From positions 1 through 47,513 of the forward strand of contig JAFUIW010000028.1 of NCBI GenBank assembly GCA_017473945.1: a DNA stretch of 47,513 bases. The letters run 5' to 3'. The DNA comes from Methanobrevibacter sp. GTDB taxonomy: Archaea > Methanobacteriota > Methanobacteria > Methanobacteriales > Methanobacteriaceae. Positions 17,142 to 25,560 of this stretch are shown one piece after another. Under the pieces are notes generated by a model. The model did not search any database. It was not told the origin of the DNA and saw only the letters and a list, made by a program, of their open reading frames with translations. Each line of letters begins with the position of its first letter. The stretch's first letter is position 1. The position numbers and the translations under genes were made by a program.

Positions 17142-17438
17142 CTACGCACTTGTTAAGCTAATTGTGAAACTGGTATTGTCTGCGGATACTGTAATGGTTT
17201 CAGTTTTAGTAGTAAAGCCTTCTTTTGTGACTGTTACTGTGTGTTCACCATCAGTTAGGGTTGCAGTACATCCACCAACACCGCCAGTTGTTTTACTGTT
17301 ATCAGTATCATTATCAATTACAACAGTTGCACCACTTACAGCATCAGTTCCATCATTAATTGTGAAACTTACAGTTCTAGTTGTAGTTTGGGTTTCTTCC
17401 TGCCCATTGTTGTCATCAGACCCAGTCTGCCCCTCAGG
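17142..17438 (-). CDS. Ig-like C-terminal extension of the capsid protein via +1 frameshift
   Basis: This frame overlaps the end of the capsid gene in +1. The first in-frame ATG (17447) lies inside the capsid gene and has no RBS. At the capsid end, TCT-CCC-TGA, a proline tRNA on CCC can re-pair with CCT one base ahead, and the next codon becomes GAG. The fusion would run SPEGQTGSDDNNG, an acidic/Thr-rich linker, then a roughly 80-residue Ig-like or carboxypeptidase-regulatory-like domain (VSFTINDGTDAVSGATVVID; GEHTVTVTKEGF). Such decoration domains on capsids are known in bacterial phages, and CCC.UGA shifty stops occur in the Listeria phage PSA. A separately translated decoration protein is the alternative. 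Confidence 0.7.
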   Translation of the reverse strand, partial: PEGQTGSDDNNGQEETQTTTRTVSFTINDGTDAVSGATVVIDNDTDNSKTTGGVGGCTATLTDGEHTVTVTKEGFTTKTETITVSADNTSFTISLTSA

Positions 17439-18486
17439 GAGAAGCATATAATACTTTAGCACATAATGCATCTTTGTTTAATAATAATAATACATCGAAG
17501 TATGCATCAAGAGTGGATAAGTAAGCTTTTTTTTCTAATTTGTATTCGTTTTCAGATTCAAATTCAGATAAGAAACCGAAAACAAGACTGTCTGGGTTTG
17601 CGATTAAAACATGTTCATCATATCCATTTTCTGGATTGTCCAAAATATCAGCTTGAACGATAGGTACGCCCCAAAGCATTAATTGACCACCTTCAAAGTA
17701 TAAATTATCTCCTTTTTCAGTTGGTCTCTGGTCTGCTTCTTCAGTTAATTTACCTTCAAAGAGACTGGAAACATAGATTTTAGCATTTGATTTTTTACCT
17801 TTTTGCTTGGTAAATTGAGTAATCATAGCTTTCAATTGTTTTACAATAGAAGCTCCACTATAAGCATCAATATCAGTAAATACACCCATTGGAGACCTTG
17901 CAGATGGAGTATCTAAATCATCGTATTCATCTTTAATCGCATATAATTGAGTGAAGAAACCATCAATATGGTCAACTGCATCTTCAGATGGACTTACAGT
18001 TTTCTTTTTACCGTACATACCTGCAATTTCTGCAGCATATGCAGATTGTTCACCAAGTATGGATTCAATATGTCTTAAGAATCCTTCACCTTCAATGTTT
18101 TCTTTGATGAAGGTTTTAGAGGTCCAAGTGTGCATTGTCATTGGTTCTGCTTTAAGACTGGATCTTGAGAATTTTGGTACAGTTTCTTCAACATCATCAA
18201 CAGATTCAATTTGTTTACCTGCATCATCACCAGATAATTGTCTCATTGATTTGAATCTAGCGTTAACTCTTAAGTAAGAAATATCTTCTTCAATTGCTCT
18301 CATTTTGAAGAATCTTGCATCGTTAATAATAGTAGGTGCGTTTTCAACAATTTCAAGGAAATTATTAGCATCTTGCTGTTGTAAGATACCAGGAACATAA
18401 TTTCCACTTGCATCTGTAGGTTTTAAACCCCATTTGAGAATGAACTTCTCAGTATTTTCTATAGTTTCTCTAGTAATCACTTTCAT
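17434..18486 (-). CDS. Major capsid protein (HK97 fold)
   Basis: A 350-residue protein located after the protease/scaffold gene and before the connectors. Features include the N-terminal NFLEIVENAPTIINDARFF, a middle segment GDNLYFEGGQLMLWGVPIVQAD (P-domain style) and the C-terminal VLIANPDSLVFGFLSEFESENEYKLEKKAYLSTLDAYFDVLLLLNKDALCA. The ending is what XkdG-like capsid proteins show. The reading frame ends CCC-TGA, a predicted +1 frameshift site giving a minor long form with an Ig-like domain. Confidence 0.85.
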   Translation of the reverse strand: MKVITRETIENTEKFILKWGLKPTDASGNYVPGILQQQDANNFLEIVENAPTIINDARFFKMRAIEEDISYLRVNARFKSMRQLSGDDAGKQIESVDDVEETVPKFSRSSLKAEPMTMHTWTSKTFIKENIEGEGFLRHIESILGEQSAYAAEIAGMYGKKKTVSPSEDAVDHIDGFFTQLYAIKDEYDDLDTPSARSPMGVFTDIDAYSGASIVKQLKAMITQFTKQKGKKSNAKIYVSSLFEGKLTEEADQRPTEKGDNLYFEGGQLMLWGVPIVQADILDNPENGYDEHVLIANPDSLVFGFLSEFESENEYKLEKKAYLSTLDAYFDVLLLLNKDALCAKVLYASP

Positions 18487-18507
18487 AATATCACCGCAAT
18501 CGTAAGT

Positions 18508-19584
18508 TTATCTAATTTTTCTACCCATTGCATCTCTACCAGTTCTTTTGTAGAAATCGGAATCAGAACTGGATGGTGCAGTAGTGGTAGTGTTTGGCAT
18601 TTGAGTTTGTCTTTTGTCAATGCCAGTTTCATCAATATAATCTGCTTTACCATCTTCAGATTTGTCTATGTCATCATCATCTTCTTCTTCAGAGTCATCA
18701 GTTTCATCTTCTTTATTTTCTGTGGATTCTTCAGAAGTTTCATCAGCAGATTCATCGGATTTATCAATATCATCTTCGTTCTGTTCTTCAGAACCTTTCA
18801 TTTCATTTAATGCGATTTTGAATCCTTCTGCGATAACATTAGGCATTGCTTCAAGCAACTCTTTGTTTGAAATATCATCAGTATCTCCAGCAGCTTTATC
18901 CACTGGTTCGCTTTCATCTTCATTTTTATTGATAGAATCTTCTTTTCTGAACATATCGGTAATTTTACCCCAGCCTTGAATGCTGATTCTATCTGTCAAA
19001 TCTTTTTCGTTAGTCATAGTATCAACTTCTTCACTAGCTCTCTTGTTAATAAAAGCAGTATAATTGTCAACTTCAAATCCAAATTGATTTGCAGGATTGT
19101 CGACAATGCTTATCCAGAATGGATGAACTTCTTCAATGTCATCTAAATCAGAATAAGTTTTTCTTTTTGGTTTATCATCTTTAGCAAAACTGTCAATGAG
19201 CCTTTTATAAGTCATTATACGAATTGTTTTGTTGATAAACCATTTTTCACGAGTCAAGGCATCTTCTGAAACACTACCTAGACTCAAACCTTTTAACTCC
19301 TTATTATTAACAGCAGTTTTAATCTCTTCATTATCTACTGCAAGTGTAGTTAGCCAAGAACCCGCAGGAGCTATTTTTCCTGCAATTTCAACATCAACAC
19401 CAGTAATCCAATTAGCGAGAACATGAATCTTATCATGCTTGATACGGTCATGTAACACATCACTTGATTGGTCTAAAAATTTTGTAAAAATAGTTTTGAT
19501 GTCTTTCTTGTCTAAAACATCACCATCAGAGTCGGGAATGCCGTTGGCAATGACTACACCAGTAATGTACATTGTTTCAGACAT
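18508..19584 (-). CDS. Prohead protease fused to acidic scaffold-like region (XkdF-like)
   Basis: A 358-residue protein. Residues 1-190 resemble XkdF-type prohead serine proteases: GVVIANGIPDSDGDVLDKKDI, then HDRIKHDKIHVLANWITGVDVE, GSWLTTLAVDNEEIKTAVNNKELKGLSLGS, and IVDNPANQFGF. Residues about 195-320 are very acidic and repetitive (SDESADETSEESTENKED), like a scaffold. The last about 35 residues are Thr/Ser- then Arg-rich. Protease and scaffold in one chain, directly before the capsid gene, suggest self-processing during head maturation. Catalytic residues cannot be fixed by eye. A hairpin lies in its leader (19611-19643). Confidence 0.75.
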   Translation of the reverse strand: MSETMYITGVVIANGIPDSDGDVLDKKDIKTIFTKFLDQSSDVLHDRIKHDKIHVLANWITGVDVEIAGKIAPAGSWLTTLAVDNEEIKTAVNNKELKGLSLGSVSEDALTREKWFINKTIRIMTYKRLIDSFAKDDKPKRKTYSDLDDIEEVHPFWISIVDNPANQFGFEVDNYTAFINKRASEEVDTMTNEKDLTDRISIQGWGKITDMFRKEDSINKNEDESEPVDKAAGDTDDISNKELLEAMPNVIAEGFKIALNEMKGSEEQNEDDIDKSDESADETSEESTENKEDETDDSEEEDDDDIDKSEDGKADYIDETGIDKRQTQMPNTTTTAPSSSDSDFYKRTGRDAMGRKIR

Positions 19585-19610
19585 TTTATTTCAACTCAGA
19601 ATTTTATTTT

Positions 19611-19643
19611 CATAAGCTAAAGGTTCAAACTTTAATGCTTATG
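19611..19643 (-). promoter_or_regulatory. Leader hairpin before protease-capsid genes
   Basis: CATAAGC and GCTTATG form the outer stem and TAAAG and CTTTA an inner stem around a TTTGAAC loop. It lies 27 bases upstream of the protease start and is followed by A-rich rather than T-rich sequence in the coding direction, so it is not a typical terminator. It could be an RNA-stability or processing element setting capsid expression. The remaining AT-rich sequence up to 19710 shows no gene. Confidence 0.5.
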
Positions 19644-19710
19644 TCACGATAAAAAAAAATATAATTTAAAAAAATAAATTGGAGGAAAAAAAATAATAAA
19701 AAAAAATATT

Positions 19711-20520
19711 TTAGAATGCTCTCATTTGACAATAACAAATCCAACTATTTTCATAACTGGCATTTGGATCATGAGGATACAACATCATATCCACTCTGCC
19801 AGTTTTGTCATTAATGATTTTAAAATAATCGTAAAAATCAACAGTTTGGCCATCATTGGATTTATGCCTTGTAGTTTCACCACGATTTGTCCATATCCAT
19901 TGTTTTTTAGTATAAGGTTCTGGTAATCCTTGTAATCTTGCTCTTCTATTTGCCAAATCATAACTTGACCATTCAGAACCCATTTGGGTTTGTCTGTTCA
20001 ATGCTTCGGCAGTTAAGTCTAAATCACGATAAGTATTAACATGAGAAGGAATGTTGATTCCATATGAAGTTAATGCAGTTGTTCGATATTTTTCAGTTCT
20101 GCATTGGTCTAAGACTTTCTTACGATTTGCAGTTTTACCTTCACGTTTAGCTATCTTCTCATACTCTTGAAGATTAGCATCATATTTGTTTAAAGTTTCC
20201 TGCATGTAATCCAAGTTCTTTGAAATCCTTTCGACTTCAGCATTTACAACTTCATTTAATCTCTGATTGGCAAGATTGCGAACTAACATTTGATTAACCC
20301 AATCACTATCAATATACGGACTACTTAATATTCTTTGATATTGTTTGAAAACAAAAGGTTGATTTAAAGCCCATAATTCTTCAAATAATAAAGCAACAGA
20401 TGGTCTTGCATTGATTTCTTCTTCAAATCTTTGAATGAAATCATCAATAATATTATTGTTAAAAACTTGAATTTTATAACCCTGCGTTTGGTTTTCTCTT
20501 TTCTCAATACTAGATTTCAT
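19711..20520 (-). CDS. MuF-like minor head protein
   Basis: About 269 residues from ATG at 20520; the longer frame overlapping the portal has no RBS support. The N-terminal half is helical. The C-terminal region (RTTALTSYGINIPSHVN, KKQWIWTNRGETTRHKSNDGQTVDFYDYF... YPHDPNASYENSWICYCQMRAF) matches the MuF/SPP1 gp7 signature: W-x-x-TxR-x-x-R-x-H-x-x-x-D-G and a final N-C/I-x-C motif. Such proteins bind the portal inside the head and are ejected with DNA in some phages. Confidence 0.82.
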   Translation of the reverse strand: MKSSIEKRENQTQGYKIQVFNNNIIDDFIQRFEEEINARPSVALLFEELWALNQPFVFKQYQRILSSPYIDSDWVNQMLVRNLANQRLNEVVNAEVERISKNLDYMQETLNKYDANLQEYEKIAKREGKTANRKKVLDQCRTEKYRTTALTSYGINIPSHVNTYRDLDLTAEALNRQTQMGSEWSSYDLANRRARLQGLPEPYTKKQWIWTNRGETTRHKSNDGQTVDFYDYFKIINDKTGRVDMMLYPHDPNASYENSWICYCQMRAF

Positions 20521-20536
20521 CTGCCAGTATCTGAGG

Positions 20537-21901
20537 TTATAATTCTTGGAATTGTTTAATAAGCTCATCCACATCACCAGTAAAACCAATAGAGTTAACA
20601 TTTCCAGTATTGAAACCTAATATTCTACCATTATAATAACGTTCTTTGAATAATGGATTATTTTCATTAATGTTAATGTTCAAATCTGGGTAATAAGGCA
20701 TGATTGCTTTAATGGTTTCTCCTAATGTGAGAATACCTTTGTCAAATAATGATAAAATTGATTTAACTTCAGTTTCTTTCTTATCGGCGAAAATAGGAAC
20801 TCCAATATTCACAATACCATCATAATCAAAGTATTTCCTATTGAATTTGTTGATTTCTTTTTCAAATGGCATCTGTTCGTTTTCTAATGATTTAGTGTAC
20901 ACTTCATAGATTACATCTGATTTGTTACTGTTCATTGATTCTTTCTCACTTGCGTTCATCATCCTTATTTTAGGAATACTGTAACAAGCCAATATATCAT
21001 CATCACAACTTTCAGAAATCTGCAATAAATAATCATAATTAGATTCAGTAATTGGAATATACTTAACATCCAAAGGCATATCCTCATCATATTGAGTTAA
21101 ATTCAAAACAAAAGTACCAATTCCCGCATCATCCATCTTACTTTTCAAAGTATCTTCAGCACTAACCTCACCTTTCTTCAAAGGAGGTGCAACAATAGTT
21201 AAAATACCAGATAAAAGATTTCCTTCATTTATTTTCTTCGCATTCAAACCATCCAAAGCAACTTTAGCAGCAATACTATTAAAAGCAGGTAACCAATATG
21301 GAATTTCATAAAACTCTGAAGTTCTACCTTTACCCCACCAAAAACAAACTGGTAAATCTTGGTCTTGCTCATCATATTGGAAACGTGATAATCTCATTTT
21401 AACAGATTCAGCACCAACTTTCTGAACCGCATAATAACTATAACCATCAAATTGACCAAATTCACCATAATGATTCTCTTGACTTATGAACAAGGTTTCT
21501 GATGGTATTTGATATAGTTTAACTGGAAAACCAGTTTCATCAAATATTACTTCAGAAGCTCCAAAACCATAACTATAATATTCTTGAGCTTGTTTGTTTA
21601 ATTCATCAACATTATTTTTCCAAAAGTTTAACACTTTCTCATGTTGATCATCATCATTAGTATTTTCTGATAAGAATGTGAATTCGTTTAGAATAACATC
21701 TTGAGCAAGTATGCGTATGCATTTGTCTAAACGGGCGTTTTGTAAAATTAAGTTTTTTGCAATGTTGACTGGAATCAATGGTTGGATTACAGAGTGAAAT
21801 CCTTCAGTGTCAAGTTTGAATGTTTCTGGACTTATCGCATTTCGTATTTGTTGTTTGTTTATTGATAAGCTTGGATTTATTTCTGCGTAGTTTATTTTCA
21901 T
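20537..21901 (-). CDS. Portal protein
   Basis: About 454 residues starting MKINYAEINPSLS (21901); the upstream extension is low-complexity and lies in the non-coding region. It is recognised as a DUF935/Mu gp29-type portal by NLILQNARLDKCIRILAQDVILNEFTF, the aromatic segment EYYSYGFGASEVIFDETGFPVKLYQIPSETLFI, and SCDDDILACYSIPKIRMMNASEKESMNSNKSDVIYEVY. It lies between terminase and MuF-like genes. It forms the dodecameric DNA gate at one capsid vertex. Confidence 0.85.
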   Translation of the reverse strand: MKINYAEINPSLSINKQQIRNAISPETFKLDTEGFHSVIQPLIPVNIAKNLILQNARLDKCIRILAQDVILNEFTFLSENTNDDDQHEKVLNFWKNNVDELNKQAQEYYSYGFGASEVIFDETGFPVKLYQIPSETLFISQENHYGEFGQFDGYSYYAVQKVGAESVKMRLSRFQYDEQDQDLPVCFWWGKGRTSEFYEIPYWLPAFNSIAAKVALDGLNAKKINEGNLLSGILTIVAPPLKKGEVSAEDTLKSKMDDAGIGTFVLNLTQYDEDMPLDVKYIPITESNYDYLLQISESCDDDILACYSIPKIRMMNASEKESMNSNKSDVIYEVYTKSLENEQMPFEKEINKFNRKYFDYDGIVNIGVPIFADKKETEVKSILSLFDKGILTLGETIKAIMPYYPDLNININENNPLFKERYYNGRILGFNTGNVNSIGFTGDVDELIKQFQEL

Positions 21902-22445
21902 TTTTAACCAAATCCCATAATTTTTTTTTAGGAGTGAAAAAATGAAAGTATACATTTAAAGAAAAGAGAAAGTGCATATTTTTTTTGATGTTTAATAGGA
22001 TAATATAAAATCGAGGCAAAAATACGATACCTGTAACCTTTAAATGAAAAATCTACAATTTTTTTATTGACTGACTATAATCTCTTTAATACTTTAATTG
22101 AGGTGACCAAAAATTTTTGAAAATATAAAATGAAGAATTTAATTATTCAATTAAAATATTAAGTGTGATGTAAAAATTTAAAATTACTATTTATTTTAGT
22201 TTTTTTTATTCTATCATAGTATTAATGTAGAAAAAAAGGATTTTTAAAAGAGTGATTAGAAAATAAAATCCTTTTAATTACATTAATATATTTTTTCCAA
22301 AAAAATAAGGAAAAAAATTTTTTGGAGATTATATATTTTATGATAGTATTAAAAGCAAACATCAAAAAAAAAGAATTTTCTTTTTTTGTATACTTTCAAT
22401 ATACAGTTTAATCATTAGAAAACAATTTTAGTGATAGTGTAATGC
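21902..22445. other. Non-coding region between large terminase and portal, with nested inverted repeats
   Basis: No credible gene. An outer imperfect inverted repeat has arms at about 21943-21994 and 22357-22398, each containing TGAAAGTATAC at the outside and TTTTTTTTGATGTTT at the inside. Two inner hairpins lie at 22220-22288 and 22290-22316. The first inner hairpin would act as a leftward terminator for the terminase operon. A promoter for portal and downstream genes is expected here, since the next gene starts at 21901. ATAGTATTAA occurs twice (22217 and 22343 areas). Confidence 0.6.
22220..22288 (-). terminator. Terminator-like hairpin after large terminase
   Basis: Arms 22220-22244 and 22265-22288 share TATTAATGTA and AAGGATTTT in inverted orientation. 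In the leftward direction the second arm ends ATCCTTTTTTT, so it resembles a hairpin/oligo-U terminator. It is preceded by a second small hairpin TTTTTTCC...GGAAAAAA (22290-22316). Confidence 0.6.
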
Positions 22446-23774
22446 TTAAATTGAAGGCACATACTTTTTCATTAACTGCCATGCATAACCTAACGCATCT
22501 AATTCGTCTGGTGACTTTTTCGTTTTCATTATTTCTGGGTCTGGTGACACATATATGAATTGGTCGAACAATCCATTTTCACGTTCTAACTTTTTCTTTA
22601 AATGATAACTAAATTTAAGCTTACCATCTTTAACTGCTTTAGCTAAAGGTCTAGCTCTAGTAAATTTTGATTTGGACGGTCTCATACCTTTAAAGATAAA
22701 ACCATATTCATGAATTAAATCTTCAAGAACATCTTTTTTCCAGTATCGTGTAGCGTATAATGCATCTCCACCAGGTTCTTCTTCATTACCAAATGCATAC
22801 AAATCATTTTCAATGCATTGTCTTTCAACAATTTCACATACTGTATCTTCGGGATATGCACTTCCATCAATTTCCAAATCATTTAAAACAACTAATCCAT
22901 TATCAAGACAAATAAGTGATAATGGTACTGTGTTATCTCTTCCTTTTCCCGCAGTATCCATTCCCATTGTACATAGCTGAACTTCTCTTTGATTATAATC
23001 TTCAACATCAATATAAGCATCAGTTAACTCATCATAATCAATTAAATCCCCTGCTTTAGGTTTATAATGCCAATTCCCATGCATTTGGTATTGTTGGTCA
23101 ATGTAATCCAAGTTACTTAAAGATTCTTCATATGTTTTAGTATTAATAAATGGATTATCTTTGTAACTCATGTCAATGTAAGGTAGATCACCATCAACAT
23201 ATTTTTCAACAAGATAATTTGTACTGTCTCCACCAGGATTACTTGCATTAATAAATCTTAAAGGTATCCAGTCATCTGCTTTTCTTCTTAAACTACGATA
23301 TAAAAATTTTAATACGGATTCTTCTAACTCTGAAGCTTCATCATTTAAGATAGTATGATAAGATTCACCTTTAACATCTTGTTTATGTGATTTATCATTA
23401 AACGCTTTGAAATGTATCTCTGCACCAGATGGTGCTGTGATTTTAATTAGTTTGGATTCAGTCGATTTCAATCCATCAATATTTTTAAGTATGTCAAAAA
23501 CACTTCCAGTACCTACTAATTCACGATAATTTTTACGTGTCACTAGGCAACGATATTGTGGGAATTCAATAAATTGTAATGCTAATGCAGATAACAGTTT
23601 GGTTTTTCCACCACCACCTGCACCACCAATTAGCGCTTCATTAATACCTTCACGGTCTTGACAACTTGTTAATGCTAATAATTGTTGTTTATCATATAAT
23701 TCAAAATCAATATATGGATTATCTAATATAGTATGGTAATAATTTGCATAATCCCAATTGTTGAATTTTACCAT
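22446..23774 (-). CDS. Terminase large subunit
   Basis: A 442-residue protein with the packaging ATPase and nuclease. The Walker A-type loop is GGAGGGGKTKLLSALAL (about residues 48-64). The acidic Walker B-type segment is TILNDEASELEE (about 143). The nuclease domain begins at CTMGMDTAGKGRDNTVPLSLICLDNG (about 268) and contains DALYATRYWKKDVLEDLIHEYGF. It directly follows a small-terminase-like gene with two bases between. It cuts and pumps DNA into the prohead. Confidence 0.92.
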   Translation of the reverse strand: MVKFNNWDYANYYHTILDNPYIDFELYDKQQLLALTSCQDREGINEALIGGAGGGGKTKLLSALALQFIEFPQYRCLVTRKNYRELVGTGSVFDILKNIDGLKSTESKLIKITAPSGAEIHFKAFNDKSHKQDVKGESYHTILNDEASELEESVLKFLYRSLRRKADDWIPLRFINASNPGGDSTNYLVEKYVDGDLPYIDMSYKDNPFINTKTYEESLSNLDYIDQQYQMHGNWHYKPKAGDLIDYDELTDAYIDVEDYNQREVQLCTMGMDTAGKGRDNTVPLSLICLDNGLVVLNDLEIDGSAYPEDTVCEIVERQCIENDLYAFGNEEEPGGDALYATRYWKKDVLEDLIHEYGFIFKGMRPSKSKFTRARPLAKAVKDGKLKFSYHLKKKLERENGLFDQFIYVSPDPEIMKTKKSPDELDALGYAWQLMKKYVPSI

Positions 23775-23776
23775 AT

Positions 23777-24373
23777 TTAATCGTACTCCATTTCATCCAT
23801 GCGTTTTTGCATAGCTTCAATCTTTTTCAATTTAAGTTCAGAATTATTTTCTCTTTTTACATCAGCATCAACATTTATTTTTGAATCAGAATAATTGGTT
23901 GGTTTTTCTCTATCAATGTTTCGTGAATCTTGCAGATTTCTTATACCTATAGTGTAATCACGAAATTGACCGCCAGTTAACCTATCATCATATTTAACTT
24001 TAGTTTCAAGGTCATCTAATGCTTCATATTCAATATTTTCTTTTAATTTATATCTTTCTACTTTTCTTTTATCTTCGATGGCATCTAACTCTTCAAATAT
24101 TTGATTATGTCTAAATATCTGCCATTCTTTTTTTCTATCTCTCCAACAGTTTTCAGTACATAAATTTGAGAATGTTTTAGGTTTATAAGGGTCATATTCT
24201 AATTCAATATTTTGAAATAAATCACCTTTCCTTTTCCCTTTCATTCCCTTTTTGAATTCTTCTACTGTTCCATCGAATCTGCAGAATAGCATGAAAAAAT
24301 AGTGTTGTTTTGGTAGTTCACCTAATTGTGTTTGGATGTTAAATATTGGTTCTTGCATTTCTTCTATTTTCAT
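23777..24373 (-). CDS. Terminase small subunit-like protein
   Basis: About 198 residues from MKIEEMQEPIF. The ATG at 24373 follows GGGGTGTTACAAT, better than the upstream ATG at 24400. The sequence is helical and charged. LPKQHYFFMLFCRFDGTVEEFKKGMKGKRKGDLFQNIE looks like a DNA-recognition helical start, and PKTFSNLCTENCWRDRKKEWQIFRHNQIFEELDAIEDKRK resembles helix-turn-helix/coiled-coil small terminases. The position before the large subunit supports this. Confidence 0.7.
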   Translation of the reverse strand: MKIEEMQEPIFNIQTQLGELPKQHYFFMLFCRFDGTVEEFKKGMKGKRKGDLFQNIELEYDPYKPKTFSNLCTENCWRDRKKEWQIFRHNQIFEELDAIEDKRKVERYKLKENIEYEALDDLETKVKYDDRLTGGQFRDYTIGIRNLQDSRNIDREKPTNYSDSKINVDADVKRENNSELKLKKIEAMQKRMDEMEYD

Positions 24374-24439
24374 ATTGTAACACCCCATATATAATAACAT
24401 TGTTATAATTTTAAGTCTTTAAAATAAAATAAAATAAAT

Positions 24440-24868
24440 TTAACCGAATATATTAAAGTAAACATTAAAAATAATAGTAATAGCAGTAAAAGTCAAACCT
24501 ATAATCACTAAGCGATTATTATACTTTTTATCACTTTCTTTTTTAGCATTTTCAGCATTTTTTTTACTTTCTTTCTTATAATCATTAAAAGCTTCTTTCT
24601 GCAATTCTAAAGCTTGTTCTTGTAAAGCTAATTGAGTTTCCATTGTTTTCAATCGTAATTCTAACTCTTTATCATCAGTTTTACTTTGGATTATAATTTT
24701 ATTAACATCATCAGTTAAATTATCTACTTTATCTGTTAATTTATCAATTTTTTCATTCAATTCATCTATCCTTTGTTCCTTATACTCTGACCTTGTTGAT
24801 AATCTTTCTATTTCACGTGATTGCCCTTGAATTTGCTCTTCATGTATACATTCATGATTAACAGGCAT
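24440..24868 (-). CDS. Coiled-coil protein with C-terminal membrane anchor (XhlA/holin-accessory-like)
   Basis: About 142 residues; start MPVNHECIH chosen behind GGTGA. Residues 10-115 form a long heptad-rich coiled coil (IEKLTDKVDNLTDDV-type segments). Residues about 120-142 are one membrane helix (LVIIGLTFTAITIIFNVYF). This is the architecture of XhlA/hemolysin-type lysis accessory proteins. It overlaps the holin-like gene upstream by 11 bases. Confidence 0.65.
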   Translation of the reverse strand: MPVNHECIHEEQIQGQSREIERLSTRSEYKEQRIDELNEKIDKLTDKVDNLTDDVNKIIIQSKTDDKELELRLKTMETQLALQEQALELQKEAFNDYKKESKKNAENAKKESDKKYNNRLVIIGLTFTAITIIFNVYFNIFG

Positions 24869-25256
24869 CTTCATCACCAGAATTTTCATAATCAAGTGAT
24901 GGATCTATCTCATCAATAGTATCATCTGGTGTGATTATCTCTGTTTCTAGTTCCTCACCGTATTTTTCATCTACATATTCTTTTAATTGTTGTATTATGC
25001 ATTCACTGTCGATATTTAATACTACTGTGTCTTTTAAATCTTCTTCAACTAATTTCTCCGCTATATTTACTCTATAATTTTCTGGTATGATTTTCACTAA
25101 TATTCCACAGATTGCAATTAAACCAACTACATAAACTTTCACATTTTCTGGAAGAAATGATAAGTCTGCTACATTTATTGCACTTATACCTACAATTACT
25201 GCTATCACTGCACTTATTAACCAACTATATTTTTTAAAGCTTTTTAGTTCTGCCAT
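24858..25256 (-). CDS. Holin-like small membrane protein
   Basis: A 132-residue protein with two membrane helices near the N-terminus (SWLISAVIAVIVGISAINVA and VKVYVVGLIAICGILVKII), then an acidic cytoplasmic tail. Two helices, small size and pairing with the coiled-coil anchor protein suggest a phage holin. It lies far from the endoisopeptidase at 46199-47059, which is unusual for a lysis pair. The archaeal membrane target is inferred. Confidence 0.6.
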   Translation of the reverse strand: MAELKSFKKYSWLISAVIAVIVGISAINVADLSFLPENVKVYVVGLIAICGILVKIIPENYRVNIAEKLVEEDLKDTVVLNIDSECIIQQLKEYVDEKYGEELETEIITPDDTIDEIDPSLDYENSGDEDAC

Positions 25257-25482
25257 TTAAATATCTCCTTAACCATTTTTCTCTTCGTTTTTCTTGTTTT
25301 TCTAAATCTTTTTTTAAGAGAATATATGATAGTGTGTCAAATCTTTTTCCTGCTACGTAAGGGTATTGTGATTCTATGATTAACCCGCATTTTGTGCAGT
25401 AGACTTCTAAATTTGGGTCTGTTTCATATTTGCCTTTTTTTCCGCAGCTTGGGCATTTTAAGTTCGTGTATTTCTTTGACAT
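25234..25482 (-). CDS. Zinc-ribbon protein
   Basis: An 82-residue basic protein with a four-Cys zinc ribbon: CPSC at about 10-13 and CTKC at about 29-32 (TFB/TFIIB-like spacing). A basic helical tail (KKDLEKQEKRREKWLRRYL) follows. It may bind nucleic acid; it overlaps the holin gene by 23 bases. Confidence 0.6.
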   Translation of the reverse strand: MSKKYTNLKCPSCGKKGKYETDPNLEVYCTKCGLIIESQYPYVAGKRFDTLSYILLKKDLEKQEKRREKWLRRYLNGRTKKL

Positions 25483-25560
25483 TTATCTAGTATCCTCTTT
25501 CATTAAACAGTTTAATCATTATAGTAGGGTTTTAGCAGGTTTGTAATTATTAAAAATATT

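Noticed and set aside
18601..18979. Long rightward Ser- or Phe-rich frames opposite the protease-scaffold gene
   Set aside because: They are the complement of the Asp/Glu/Ser repeats of the scaffold region and have no RBS; a composition effect.
21810..22019. Leftward 69-residue frame overlapping the portal start
   Set aside because: Low-complexity Lys/Phe-rich translation of an A/T-rich inverted-repeat region, out of frame with the portal and without an RBS.
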